NCBI RefSeq assembly: GCF_018448905.1 | Contig: NZ_RCWA01000014.1 | Coordinates: 50,207 to 114,206, forward strand | DNA: 64,000 nt | Source of the DNA: Photorhabdus heterorhabditis | GTDB lineage: Bacteria > Pseudomonadota > Gammaproteobacteria > Enterobacterales > Enterobacteriaceae | Direction: 5' to 3' | Part shown: positions 42,874-51,428 of the stretch, piece by piece | Numbering within the stretch: the stretch's first letter is position 1 | How the letters are laid out: each line of letters begins with the position of its first letter | Notes under the pieces: model-generated | Told to the model about the DNA's origin: nothing | Databases searched by the model: none | The model's input: only the letters and a program-made list of their open reading frames with translations | Program-made: the position numbers and the translations under genes

Positions 42874-44117
42874 TTGATGGTGTTCTGTACGCCTTTAGTA
42901 GTGACTGGGCGACAGAGGTTTTATATGACCGAGCATTAGGTTCTGTCCGTTGGCGTTGGACGTATGGCGGGCGGGGTGGCGGTAAATCGGTAGAGATTGC
43001 CCGTGCGCTGGTATTGTTGGGCGCAATAGAGCCAATGATTATTCTCTGCGCGCGCGAATTCCAAAACTCTATTAACGATTCCGTCCTTGCGCTGCTTGAA
43101 GCACAAGTTATTGATCTTGGGCTGTCCCACTTCTACAAAGTCAAGAATAACGAGATAGAAGGTCGGAATGGCACTCGTTTCACGTTTAAAGGTCTTCGAA
43201 ACAATATTCAAAGCATCAAGTCGATGCATGGCATTAAGATCTGTTGGGTAGAGGAAGCTCAAACGGTATCACAAGATAGTTGGGATATCCTCGGTCCGAC
43301 AGTTCGCGCCAATAAATCCGAAGTCTGGGTTTCTTTTAATCCTCGCGAAGAGGAAGACCCGACATACAAACTGATGATCCGGCATCAGGAAGATCCGCCC
43401 GATGGTGGTGTGATTATTCGAAAAGTTAACTATTGCGATAACGCTTTTTTCCCTGACGTACTCCGACAAGAGATGGAATATTGCAAACGCATCGACTATG
43501 AAGCGTATGAGCATATTTGGCTTGGATTGCCAAAAGCACTCAGTGAAGCGGTTATTTTCTCTGGCAAGTACCGAGTTGAAGCATTTTCTGATGAGTTGTG
43601 GCTAGAAGCCGACCGGCTTTTCTATGGGGCTGACTTCGGTTTCGCTAATGACCCGTCAACATTAATTCGCTGCTTCATCATCGGTACCAAACTATATATT
43701 GAATATGAAGCCTATGGCGTCGGAGTTGAATTGGACGAGATGCCCCAGTTCTATGACTCAATTCCAGAGGCTAGAAAGTGGCCTATTCATGGTGATTGCA
43801 GCCGACCTGAAACAATCAGCTACTTATCGCGTCAGGGGTTCATCATTGACGGCGCAACAAAATGGCCCGGAAGTGTCGAGGACGGGATCACTTACCTAAA
43901 AGGGTTTGAAGAAATCATTATTCATGAACGCTGTAAGCACATGATTGATGAGGCAAGACTCTATTCATACAAGACTGACCGACTGACCGGTGAAGTCCTG
44001 CCGGTGGTGCTCGACAAACATAACCATTTATGGGATGCGGTACGTTATTCGCTGGATGGTTATATCACCAGCGAGGGTGATTTGGGCGTCTGGGCGGCAT
44101 TGGGAAAGCAACAATAG
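42870..44117 (+). CDS. Terminase large subunit, without a normal start codon
   Basis: The frame is open from 42849 and encodes an entire Terminase_3-type protein: Walker A GGRGGGKS (42966-42989), Walker B-like ICWVEEAQ, and nuclease motifs [20 protein letters not shown] and HLWDAVRYS. No ATG, GTG or TTG lies upstream of Walker A. A protein starting at the first in-frame TTG (43014) would lack the ATPase loop. The position given starts at ATA 42870, where ATAA replaces the usual ATGA overlap with the small subunit; 415 aa would result. Alternatives are a CTG at 42885, or -1 frameshifting from the small subunit at GGGAAAA (42849-42855), which would give a fused protein of about 653 aa. Confidence 0.8.
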   Translation: MIDGVLYAFSSDWATEVLYDRALGSVRWRWTYGGRGGGKSVEIARALVLLGAIEPMIILCAREFQNSINDSVLALLEAQVIDLGLSHFYKVKNNEIEGRNGTRFTFKGLRNNIQSIKSMHGIKICWVEEAQTVSQDSWDILGPTVRANKSEVWVSFNPREEEDPTYKLMIRHQEDPPDGGVIIRKVNYCDNAFFPDVLRQEMEYCKRIDYEAYEHIWLGLPKALSEAVIFSGKYRVEAFSDELWLEADRLFYGADFGFANDPSTLIRCFIIGTKLYIEYEAYGVGVELDEMPQFYDSIPEARKWPIHGDCSRPETISYLSRQGFIIDGATKWPGSVEDGITYLKGFEEIIIHERCKHMIDEARLYSYKTDRLTGEVLPVVLDKHNHLWDAVRYSLDGYITSEGDLGVWAALGKQQ

Positions 44118-44130
44118 AAAACTGTCAAAA

Positions 44131-44159
44131 ATAGCCGTTTGGAGCCTAAAAACGGCTAT
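44131..44159 (+). terminator. Terminator-like hairpin after large terminase
   Basis: ATAGCCGTTT and AAACGGCTAT form a perfect 10-bp stem followed by GCATTTTTACC. It lies in a 220-base gap inside the packaging/head operon. Confidence 0.6.
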
Positions 44160-44294
44160 GCATTTTTACCCCTGTTTTATGCACGATTTATGCAATTAAT
44201 TTTCGTCATTTTTGAATCGAAGACCCTGATAAATAAACATCTTGTTGCTATTGGGTGATGAGTACTGATCGCGCAGTGCGCCTAAGAACCATTA

Positions 44295-44319
44295 TGTTAA
44301 AAAGTGCCGAATTTTAACA
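44295..44319. promoter_or_regulatory. Palindrome just upstream of the portal gene
   Basis: TGTTAAAA and TTTTAACA are perfect 8-base arms around nine bases, ending 18 bases before the portal ATG. It could be an operator or could fold in the mRNA leader and affect portal translation. Confidence 0.4.
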
Positions 44320-44337
44320 AATTTCAGTGAGGGAGCT

Positions 44338-45801
44338 ATGACCCGCAAAAATCGTCGTAACGACGCAAAAAAGCCCGTTAGGACTGCTGACGGGTACAAT
44401 AACTTTACGGCAAAACTGGGCAGCTATACCTCGAACATCCAAACCGGTGGCACATACATTCCCGGTTATATCTCGCGCAACAGAGTACAGATTGAGTTTG
44501 GCTATCGCAGCTCCTTCTTAATTGGCGCGGGCGTGGACGCCATGGCGGATGATATGACGCGCAAAGGCATATCAATCAGTTCACGGATGAAACCGGATGC
44601 GAAAGGAAGGCTGGAAACGTTCTGGGAAGATATTGGGATTTGGGACGAACTAAACAATACACTGAAATGGTCGCGGCTCTACGGCGGCGCATTGCTGGTA
44701 GTACTGATTGACGGACAAGACCCATCAACAGAGCTTAATCTTGAAACCATCAAGGAAGGACAATTTAAAGGCGTGATGTGTCTTGACAGGTGGATAGTTA
44801 AGCCAACAGACAGTGACTTGGTAAAAGAGTACGGCCCGCACTTCGGAAAACCCAAATTCTATAATGTGGTAATTAATCAACAGGGAATTCCGCCTTGGAA
44901 GATTCACCATTCCCGCGTCATCAGAATGGAGGGTGACACACTGCCATTTCAGCAAGCGTTGACCGAAAACGGCTGGGGGATGTCGGTTGTAGAGCGTATT
45001 TTCGAGCGAGTTCAGGCTTTCGACACAGCCACTGTAGGCACGACTCAGCTCATTCACAAAGCGCACTTGCGGACGTATAGCATTGATGGCTTAAGGAAAA
45101 TATTGGCGACGGGTGGCTCGCTGAAAGAAGGTTTAATGAAACATATGGACATGATACGCGAGTACCAGACAATCGAAGGCATGACGATCATGGATGCCAG
45201 CGACACATTTCAGACGCACAGCTATTCATTTGCCGGTATCGCTGATGTCATCCTGCGCTTTGCTGAACAAGTCTCTGGGGCTACCGGTATCCCGCTTGTG
45301 CGTTTGTTTGGTCAGTCTCCATCCGGGTTTAACACAGGTGATGGTGACTTAGAGAACTATTACAGTCGGGTTAACACACTACAAGAAAGACGTCTCCGCC
45401 GCCCATTGAGATGGTTGCTGGATATCTCGCATCGGTCACTATTCGGCGAGCCGCTTCCTAATGATTTTACGTTTGAGTTCAACAAACTTTGGGAAATGTC
45501 AGACACGGATAGGGCAACAATGGCGAACAACGTAGCGTCTGCGATAGGAACGCTTGTTGACCGGCAGATTTTACCCATCCATGCGGCAATGACGGATTTA
45601 CGCAACATGGCTGACATTATCGGCATCGGGGGTTCAATCACAGATGAAGACATTGAAAGCGCGAAAACGCAGTGGGAGGAGTCTGAATCTGAAACCAGCC
45701 CTCCGCCGACGTTCGGAAATTCAATACAACAAAAGCCTACAGGCGATAGTCAGCAAAATAAATCAGATCATCACTGGCTCTTACGATGGTTCTCAAGCTA
45801 G
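44338..45801 (+). CDS. Portal protein (DUF1073 type)
   Basis: 487 aa with FGYRSSFLIGAGVDAMADDM, WSRLYGGALLVVLIDGQDPS and VSGATGIPLVRLFGQSPSGF, which are landmark segments of DUF1073 portals. It forms the dodecameric vertex through which DNA enters. Ribosome site GAGGGAGCT. It overlaps the Mu F-like gene by 158 bases. Confidence 0.85.
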   Translation: MTRKNRRNDAKKPVRTADGYNNFTAKLGSYTSNIQTGGTYIPGYISRNRVQIEFGYRSSFLIGAGVDAMADDMTRKGISISSRMKPDAKGRLETFWEDIGIWDELNNTLKWSRLYGGALLVVLIDGQDPSTELNLETIKEGQFKGVMCLDRWIVKPTDSDLVKEYGPHFGKPKFYNVVINQQGIPPWKIHHSRVIRMEGDTLPFQQALTENGWGMSVVERIFERVQAFDTATVGTTQLIHKAHLRTYSIDGLRKILATGGSLKEGLMKHMDMIREYQTIEGMTIMDASDTFQTHSYSFAGIADVILRFAEQVSGATGIPLVRLFGQSPSGFNTGDGDLENYYSRVNTLQERRLRRPLRWLLDISHRSLFGEPLPNDFTFEFNKLWEMSDTDRATMANNVASAIGTLVDRQILPIHAAMTDLRNMADIIGIGGSITDEDIESAKTQWEESESETSPPPTFGNSIQQKPTGDSQQNKSDHHWLLRWFSS

Positions 45802-46411
45802 CGCGGATACCATCTCCGGTCATCTTATCGACTACTCGCAGGTTCTTGACGATTGGATTACTTCCGTCGCGCATAAAATGTTCATGCAAGTGGAGGGTGA
45901 AGAGTGGCGTCAGTGGCGTTCTGTGTCGCAAGAGATTTCAGAGGGTTTGCGTGATGTGGTTGGAAATACTCCGATAGGCCAGGTCACTCAAGATATTGTT
46001 TATCGGCAAATCCAACTGATGAAATCACTACCGCTCGAAGCTGCCGAACGTGTTAAAGAGATTCAGGATAGGGTAATACAGGCCGTTATCAATGGCGAAC
46101 GGCCAGATGAACTTTATCAAATGATCATGGAGTCTGGGAACGTCGCGGCGAGCCGGGCGAGGATGATAGCCCGTACGGAGATTGGCAGAGCGACAACGGC
46201 CCTTACACAGGCTCGTGCTCTCTCTGTGGGTTCTGAGGGTTATTGGTGGCGCATTGAAGGGGCAGGAACGCGACCCTCGCACAGAAAGATGAAAGATAAA
46301 TTTGTACGATGGGAAGATCCGCCCACATTGGACGGCATGACCGGCCATGCGGGATGTCTACCCAATTGTAAATGTTGGCCGGAAGTTCACATTCCACCGC
46401 CGAGAGAATAA
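45644..46411 (+). CDS. Minor head protein, Mu gpF-like
   Basis: 255 aa. The Phage_Mu_F domain is visible in the C-terminal part: NVAASRARMIARTEIGRATT, then WRIEGAGTRPSHRKMKDK and GHAGCLPNCKCWPEV. The N-terminus is basic. It is a head-morphogenesis protein attached to the portal. The ATG lies inside the portal gene; a later in-frame start is possible. Confidence 0.82.
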   Translation: MKTLKARKRSGRSLNLKPALRRRSEIQYNKSLQAIVSKINQIITGSYDGSQASADTISGHLIDYSQVLDDWITSVAHKMFMQVEGEEWRQWRSVSQEISEGLRDVVGNTPIGQVTQDIVYRQIQLMKSLPLEAAERVKEIQDRVIQAVINGERPDELYQMIMESGNVAASRARMIARTEIGRATTALTQARALSVGSEGYWWRIEGAGTRPSHRKMKDKFVRWEDPPTLDGMTGHAGCLPNCKCWPEVHIPPPRE

Positions 46412-46460
46412 CAGGCCACAAATAGCGGCTTTTTTATTGCCTGAAATTAGCAGGTAACCC

Positions 46461-47714
46461 ATGAAATATTTTTTTACGACGAAGCTTGGAGAGACACGCT
46501 ATCTACAGGCCGATGGCTCTTTGCTGTGTAAAGACGTACCGATAGCCCGCACGGGTACGCAAACTTACCTGCCCGAAGAAATTGATTTACAACCCGATGC
46601 TAGTGGATTGGTCACAGTCTATCGCACCGAAGATGAAGTGTTTTCACCGGAGACAATGGCGTCATTCGAGGGGGTGGCCGTCACTCTGGACCATCCCGAA
46701 GACGAGAACGGGGATATTGTTTTTGTCAATCCCTTAAACTTTTCTGAACTGGCTCACGGACATATTCAAAACGTGCGTCGTGGTACCGGCGATAAGTCGG
46801 ATTTGCTGGTCGCTGACGTGCTGGTTAAGCGACAAGAGGCCATCGATGCAATAAACGCAGGGATGACAGACGTTAGTTGCGGCTATGACGCGCAATATAA
46901 GCAGATAGCGCCAGGCAAGGGCAAGCAATACCAAATCACAGGAAACCATCTTGCCATTGTTAAAAAAGGCCGGGCTGGTGGTCGCTGTGCCATCGGGGAT
47001 TCAGCCCCATTCAAATTTAAGAAGGAAAAACCTGTTATGTCATGGTTTAAAAATGTGGCGAAAGCCCTTAAGACACGAGACGACGACGCGTTAGATAAAC
47101 TTATCGATGAAGCGCCGGAACTTCCCTCCAGTGGGATGGCATCTATTCCCGGAGTCACTATCAATATGAACACACCAGCGCAGGCAACAGCATTACCGAC
47201 TGCGGAGCGTACTACGGTTGATGACACGCCCGGCAACCCTGAAAAAAAGACAGAGGATAACGACGTGCCAGAATGGGCGCAAAAATTCATGGATTCCATA
47301 TCGACCCGTTTAGATACGCTTGAAGGAAAAACGGCGGACAGTAACCCTGATGATGAAGAGGAAGATGCGAAAGTCACTGGTGATGCTGCATACCGTCGCA
47401 ACATCATTGCTGACGCGGAGATTATTTGTCCGGGCTTTAAACCTACGGGGGATAAAGGGCTTAAGCGTCAGGTTCTTAATCACGCTGTACGCACCGGTGA
47501 TAGCTCTTATCTGAAATCGTTCGGCATTTCAGATTATTCCAAGGCACCGAAAGTCACTGTCGATGCTGTTTTCAACGGGGCAGTTGCAGTTAATAAAGCA
47601 AAAAACAATATCCAACCCATTCCAACACGCACAGGCGATCACGCTCATCCGGTCGCTCGCACCCCGGCAGAACTGAACAAAGTTTACGCCGACTTTTGGA
47701 AACGCAACAAATAA
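46461..47714 (+). CDS. DUF2213 prohead protease with C-terminal scaffold
   Basis: 417 aa. The N-terminal domain (to about 185) contains FEGVAVTLDHPEDENGDIVF and DVSCGYDAQYKQIAPGKGKQ typical of DUF2213, a head maturation protease. The C-terminal part is acidic, low-complexity and helical (AEWAQKFMDSISTRLDTLEG-like region), as in scaffolds. An internal start at 47037 could give the scaffold alone. Confidence 0.82.
   Translation: MKYFFTTKLGETRYLQADGSLLCKDVPIARTGTQTYLPEEIDLQPDASGLVTVYRTEDEVFSPETMASFEGVAVTLDHPEDENGDIVFVNPLNFSELAHGHIQNVRRGTGDKSDLLVADVLVKRQEAIDAINAGMTDVSCGYDAQYKQIAPGKGKQYQITGNHLAIVKKGRAGGRCAIGDSAPFKFKKEKPVMSWFKNVAKALKTRDDDALDKLIDEAPELPSSGMASIPGVTINMNTPAQATALPTAERTTVDDTPGNPEKKTEDNDVPEWAQKFMDSISTRLDTLEGKTADSNPDDEEEDAKVTGDAAYRRNIIADAEIICPGFKPTGDKGLKRQVLNHAVRTGDSSYLKSFGISDYSKAPKVTVDAVFNGAVAVNKAKNNIQPIPTRTGDHAHPVARTPAELNKVYADFWKRNK
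47037..47714 (+). CDS. Possible separately translated scaffold (internal start)
   Basis: An in-frame ATG (MSWFKNVAKALKTRDDDALD) with AAGGAAAAAC upstream lies exactly at the domain border of the protease-scaffold protein. It would give 225 aa. Nested protease/scaffold genes are known from lambda C/Nu3 and others. The evidence is the ribosome site and position only. Confidence 0.45.
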   Translation: MSWFKNVAKALKTRDDDALDKLIDEAPELPSSGMASIPGVTINMNTPAQATALPTAERTTVDDTPGNPEKKTEDNDVPEWAQKFMDSISTRLDTLEGKTADSNPDDEEEDAKVTGDAAYRRNIIADAEIICPGFKPTGDKGLKRQVLNHAVRTGDSSYLKSFGISDYSKAPKVTVDAVFNGAVAVNKAKNNIQPIPTRTGDHAHPVARTPAELNKVYADFWKRNK

Positions 47715-47725
47715 GGTAATCACAC

Positions 47726-48223
47726 ATGGCAGGAACATCCTATTTAACCCGTATGCCGCTTGGCTTTAACGGAACGGTCACTCGTTTGCGCGATTTGACC
47801 ACTGAACCCGCAATTCTTGACCAAACAAAGGTATTCGGACAGTACGGGCTAGCGGGTAAATACAACGGCGATAAATTCGTACCGCTAGTCGATGGCGACA
47901 CGGTAGATGACGTAGTGGGCATTTTGGTTCGTCCTTACCCTATCCAGTCACAAGCGGATATGGCGCATCTTGGAATAAAAGCGAGCACGACTGGCGACAT
48001 CTTAAAGCGTGGCTATATGGCGGTCGCTGTAAAAGGTGCAGAAAGCGCAAAGAAAGGCGGAAAAGTCTATGTTCGCGTGAAAGGCGCAACAGCAGACAGT
48101 CCATTGGGATCGTTTCTTATTATGCCGGATAAGACCGCTGAAAATACACCGGAACTACCGGCAGTCAAAGTGATGGGGCCGGGTGATGCATCAGGCCATA
48201 TCGAAATTGCATATAACATTTAA
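47726..48223 (+). CDS. Capsid cement/decoration-type protein
   Basis: 165 aa, beta-rich: GFNGTVTRLRDLTTEPAILD, VVGILVRPYPIQSQADMAHL, and KGGKVYVRVKGA. It sits between protease/scaffold and major capsid, where phage structural cement proteins of this kind lie. Ribosome site AAGGTAATC. Confidence 0.7.
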   Translation: MAGTSYLTRMPLGFNGTVTRLRDLTTEPAILDQTKVFGQYGLAGKYNGDKFVPLVDGDTVDDVVGILVRPYPIQSQADMAHLGIKASTTGDILKRGYMAVAVKGAESAKKGGKVYVRVKGATADSPLGSFLIMPDKTAENTPELPAVKVMGPGDASGHIEIAYNI

Positions 48224-48234
48224 TAAGGAACGCT

Positions 48235-49182
48235 ATGTTTACTATCGATAAAGCCACGAGAGATTCCACCGGTGTGTTTCTTGCCGGGGAATTAGAGCGC
48301 GTTGATCAGACGCTTAATTTGCCGCTGGTCTCTTTCAAATGGAACCGCGACATGTCGCTCCGTTCAGATGTGTCTATCGCAGATGAGGTTTCATCTTTCA
48401 CTAACACCGACTTAGCAGCAATGGGCGGGGTTAACCCGAACGGCAAAAACTGGATCGGCAAGAACTCGACTGCCGTTGCCGGTATCAGCCTGAACATTGA
48501 GAAAACTCCACAACCTTTAACACTGTGGGGGATGGAAATCGGCTGGACACTGCCAGAATTAGCATCCGCTCAACAGGTGGGGCGTCCAATTGACACTCAA
48601 AAATACGACGCCATGCAATTGAAATGGAACATGGACGTTGACGAGCAAGTGTATATTGGTGACGCCGAGCTGGGCATGACCGGTTTACTTAATTTGCCTC
48701 AAGTCACCCCCCGCGCGGCGGCTGCGGCATGGACGAAAGCAACGCCCCCGGACGATATCGTTGCTGATATCAACATCTTGCTGACGGATGCCTGGCTGGC
48801 ATCGGGCTACGCTGTCTGTCCGCGCAAAATCGGGTTAGCGCCGGAGCTGTTCGGTCTGTTAGTCAGCAAGAAAGTTTCAGACGCGGGCAATATCTCTGTA
48901 CTGGAATATATCAAGATTAACACGATTGCTTTTCAGGAAAACGGCGAGCCACTAGAGATTGTTTCAATGAAATGGGCTTCTAAGCGCGGTGCACGCGGTG
49001 CCCATCGTATCGTAGCATATACCCAAGAAGAGAAGTATATCCGCTTCCCGCTGGTGCCTTTGTTGAACACGCCTCTTGAACCTCGCGGCCTGTATCAATT
49101 GACAACTTACTACGGACGGTTAGGGCAAGTCGAAGTGCCGTATGCGAATACTATCGCCTATCTTGACATCCCGGCATCTTGA
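48235..49182 (+). CDS. Major capsid protein (DUF2184 type)
   Basis: 315 aa with SFKWNRDMSLRSDVSIADEV, YDAMQLKWNMDVDEQVYIGD and YIRFPLVPLLNTPLEPRGLY, characteristic of DUF2184 capsid proteins. It has a strong ribosome site (AAGGA) and forms the icosahedral shell. Confidence 0.85.
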   Translation: MFTIDKATRDSTGVFLAGELERVDQTLNLPLVSFKWNRDMSLRSDVSIADEVSSFTNTDLAAMGGVNPNGKNWIGKNSTAVAGISLNIEKTPQPLTLWGMEIGWTLPELASAQQVGRPIDTQKYDAMQLKWNMDVDEQVYIGDAELGMTGLLNLPQVTPRAAAAAWTKATPPDDIVADINILLTDAWLASGYAVCPRKIGLAPELFGLLVSKKVSDAGNISVLEYIKINTIAFQENGEPLEIVSMKWASKRGARGAHRIVAYTQEEKYIRFPLVPLLNTPLEPRGLYQLTTYYGRLGQVEVPYANTIAYLDIPAS

Positions 49183-49221
49183 TTAATGGCGGGGATTCCT
49201 CCGCCTTTTATGGAGATTGAC

Positions 49222-49617
49222 ATGAAATACCTTGTATCAAAGAAAGCGATCCTGAATTTTGCAGACGGCACTCAAATAGAACTGCAACCGGGCATTAGCA
49301 GCTTTCACGATGAAGTCATTAAACATTGGGCGTTTTCAGCCCACGCCCAGCCAATTGATGAAAACGAGCTGAAACAAAAGGACGTAAATAGCTCTTCGGC
49401 CTTTCTGGAAGAGGTGATTGAGAAACTGGTTGCTGAGAATGAAGATCTTAAGTCCCAGATAGAAGCTAAGGATGTGACCATTTCTGAATTGAATAATGCC
49501 TTAGAGGAAATGAAGGCTCAGATAGGAGTTAAATCTGACAAAACCCTGACAGAACACAATACTGAAAAGAAACCGGGGGCTGGCAATGGTAAAAAACAGC
49601 CTTCTTCCGACAGTTGA
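49222..49617 (+). CDS. Head-associated coiled-coil protein, 131 aa
   Basis: ATG 49222 after GGAGATTGAC (an upstream in-frame ATG lacks a site). The N-terminal part MKYLVSKKAILNFADGTQIE resembles STY1053-type phage proteins. A coiled-coil (AENEDLKSQIEAKDVTISEL) and a low-complexity tail follow. Function unknown. Confidence 0.65.
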   Translation: MKYLVSKKAILNFADGTQIELQPGISSFHDEVIKHWAFSAHAQPIDENELKQKDVNSSSAFLEEVIEKLVAENEDLKSQIEAKDVTISELNNALEEMKAQIGVKSDKTLTEHNTEKKPGAGNGKKQPSSDS

Positions 49618-49996
49618 TCAATTCCGCGCCGACTTTCCCGAATTTTCCGACGAAACTTTCTACCCCAACGCAGCAATCAATTTCTATCTCAGCCAGGCAG
49701 ATAAGTTACTCGACCAGAACATGCATGGTGATCAGTTCGTCTATCTCTGTGAACTCTTCACGGCACATTACGTCGAACTGAGAGGGAAAACTATTGCAGG
49801 TGCGGCTATCAGCGGCAGCGTGAACACGGCAGCGGGTGGCGTGGCGACGTCAAAATCAGTCGATAAAGTCAGCGTCAGTTATGACGTGTCGGGCATTATT
49901 AACCCTGATGCGGGATTCTGGAATAACACAGCATACGGAAGAGAGTTCTTCTGGTGGTGGTCTATGTTCGGCGCGGGTGGGAGACAACTGTTATGA
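49586..49996 (+). CDS. Head-tail connector (DUF4054 type)
   Basis: 136 aa: DQFRADFPEFSDETFYPNAA, YLCELFTAHYVELRG and GFWNNTAYGREFFWWWSMFG are the DUF4054 pattern. It is probably an adaptor on the portal. Its start lies inside the previous gene, its stop overlaps the next start. Confidence 0.8.
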   Translation: MVKNSLLPTVDQFRADFPEFSDETFYPNAAINFYLSQADKLLDQNMHGDQFVYLCELFTAHYVELRGKTIAGAAISGSVNTAAGGVATSKSVDKVSVSYDVSGIINPDAGFWNNTAYGREFFWWWSMFGAGGRQLL

Positions 49997-50511
49997 AAAG
50001 TGGTCTGACTATCAAGGCGGACAATGCGGTAGCAGTACTGGAATCCCTCAAAAAGCTGTCCGGTCTTGATGTGCTGGTGGGTATCCCGGCCGAAAATGCT
50101 ACGCGCGAAGAAGGGGAAGCGCTGAACAACGCAGAAATTGGCTATCTGCAATCTACAGGGGCAACAGTGGAACTGGATGGCGAAACTGTCACGCTCCATC
50201 CCAGACCATTCCTTGAGATCGGTATTGACGACACCAAGGACCGCACAGCCTTGTATTTAAAAGCGGCGGCAGAATTTGCACTGGAAGGAAAGCAGGATGC
50301 TGCTATCCGTGAGCTGGAACGGGCGGGACAGATTGCCCGTGACGGGGCAAAGAAAGTCATCAGCGACGGTGACCGACTGACTCCGATTGCTGACGCGACA
50401 AAAGAAGCGCGGCGCAGGCAAGGGATACCGGGCGACAAGCCGCTTTACGCTCACGGCTACTTGCTTCGCTCAATTAACTATGTTGTGAGGAACAAAAATG
50501 CCACTTCTTGA
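49993..50511 (+). CDS. Head completion/neck protein
   Basis: 172 aa from ATG 49993, overlapping the previous stop. LSGLDVLVGIPAENATREEG and RPFLEIGIDDTKDRTALYLK resemble phage neck proteins near HK97 gp10. It is in the expected place for a connector or tail-terminator-interacting protein. Confidence 0.6.
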   Translation: MKSGLTIKADNAVAVLESLKKLSGLDVLVGIPAENATREEGEALNNAEIGYLQSTGATVELDGETVTLHPRPFLEIGIDDTKDRTALYLKAAAEFALEGKQDAAIRELERAGQIARDGAKKVISDGDRLTPIADATKEARRRQGIPGDKPLYAHGYLLRSINYVVRNKNATS

Positions 50512-50884
50512 CGTCACTGATGTTTTATTTGATCCCGATTTCTGCGATACGACACTGAAATATACCAGGCGGACGGTCATTGTCGATGACGATGGGTTCG
50601 CCACTTCGGAAAAAAACACAAAAGGTTTTGCCGGGGTGGTGACCGTTGACCGCTCTCTTGAGGCCCAGATACGAATAGCCGGGCAAGTCGTCAGCGGTAA
50701 TATTCTGATTATTACAACAACACGCCTAATCGCAGGTGAAACCGGTAAAACGGGTGATGTGGTCACGTATCAAAACCGGGATTATCTGGTTAAATCTGTT
50801 GATCCGTATACCGCTTACGGGGCCGGGTTCGTGCAGGCTCACTGTGAATTGTTGCCCTTTGATGGGGGGATACCTGTTGAGTAA
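50498..50884 (+). CDS. Connector/head-closure-type protein, 128 aa
   Basis: ATG after GAGGAACAAAA. DDDGFATSEKNTKGFAGVVT and GDVVTYQNRDYLVKSVDPYT suggest a beta-barrel stopper as in head-closure proteins. I place it by order, not by a firm family. Confidence 0.6.
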   Translation: MPLLDVTDVLFDPDFCDTTLKYTRRTVIVDDDGFATSEKNTKGFAGVVTVDRSLEAQIRIAGQVVSGNILIITTTRLIAGETGKTGDVVTYQNRDYLVKSVDPYTAYGAGFVQAHCELLPFDGGIPVE

Positions 50885-51425
50885 TAGCACACAACAACCG
50901 GGCTGGCTCACACCTTTGTCAGCCCCAGACTATGACCGTGAAGTAGAAAGGAAGCTGTCACGCTGGATAAGCTCGGTGAGTGACTTGCCGGGGAAGATGA
51001 TGTTTCCGAAATGGCAACCCAACGACGAAACCCGGATTTTTCCGGGTAACGATGCTAACTGGTGTGCCTTCGGGATTTCGTCGATAGTTTCCGATGATAA
51101 TCCTGCTTTTGTTAATCAAACGGATAAAAGTACCGAATTGTGGCGACATGAGAAAATCGAATGCCTTATCTCGTTCTACGGTCCAGCAGGGCAACATCAT
51201 TGCACGCAATTCCGCGACGGGATCACGCTTAGCCCCAACAACGCCGAGTTAAATCAAATCGGTCTGTCACTCAGCCACTACAGCCGTATTTTTTCAGCGC
51301 CCGAACTTATCAATAACCAGTGGGTGCGTCGCTATGACATGACGGTCACCTTGCGGCGAAAAGTCGAGCGTGAATACGGTGTTAAATCGCTGGTGGACGC
51401 GCCGGTTAAATTCTTTGGAGAGTAA
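50877..51425 (+). CDS. Tail terminator-like neck protein, TTG start
   Basis: 182 aa if started at TTG 50877, seven bases after GGGGGG and overlapping the previous stop; longer in-frame starts lie within the upstream gene. The sequence contains NDANWCAFGISSIVSDDNPA and IECLISFYGPAGQHHCTQFR, like phage neck terminator proteins of gp12/LIC type. Confidence 0.65.
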   Translation: MSNSTQQPGWLTPLSAPDYDREVERKLSRWISSVSDLPGKMMFPKWQPNDETRIFPGNDANWCAFGISSIVSDDNPAFVNQTDKSTELWRHEKIECLISFYGPAGQHHCTQFRDGITLSPNNAELNQIGLSLSHYSRIFSAPELINNQWVRRYDMTVTLRRKVEREYGVKSLVDAPVKFFGE

Positions 51426-51428
51426 ATT

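Noticed and set aside
43014-44117. Large terminase beginning at TTG 43014
   Set aside because: This start is downstream of the Walker A loop, which is clearly encoded in the same frame at 42966-42989.
44338-45801. Portal called as anti-CBASS Acb1-like protein because of the DUF1073 label
   Set aside because: The length, position after the terminase and portal-type segments indicate a portal; no Acb1 phosphodiesterase motifs (paired HxT/S) are evident.
50736-50876. N-terminal extension of the neck terminator protein
   Set aside because: This part overlaps the previous gene in another frame and is basic, non-conserved-looking sequence; TTG 50877 has a better ribosome site.
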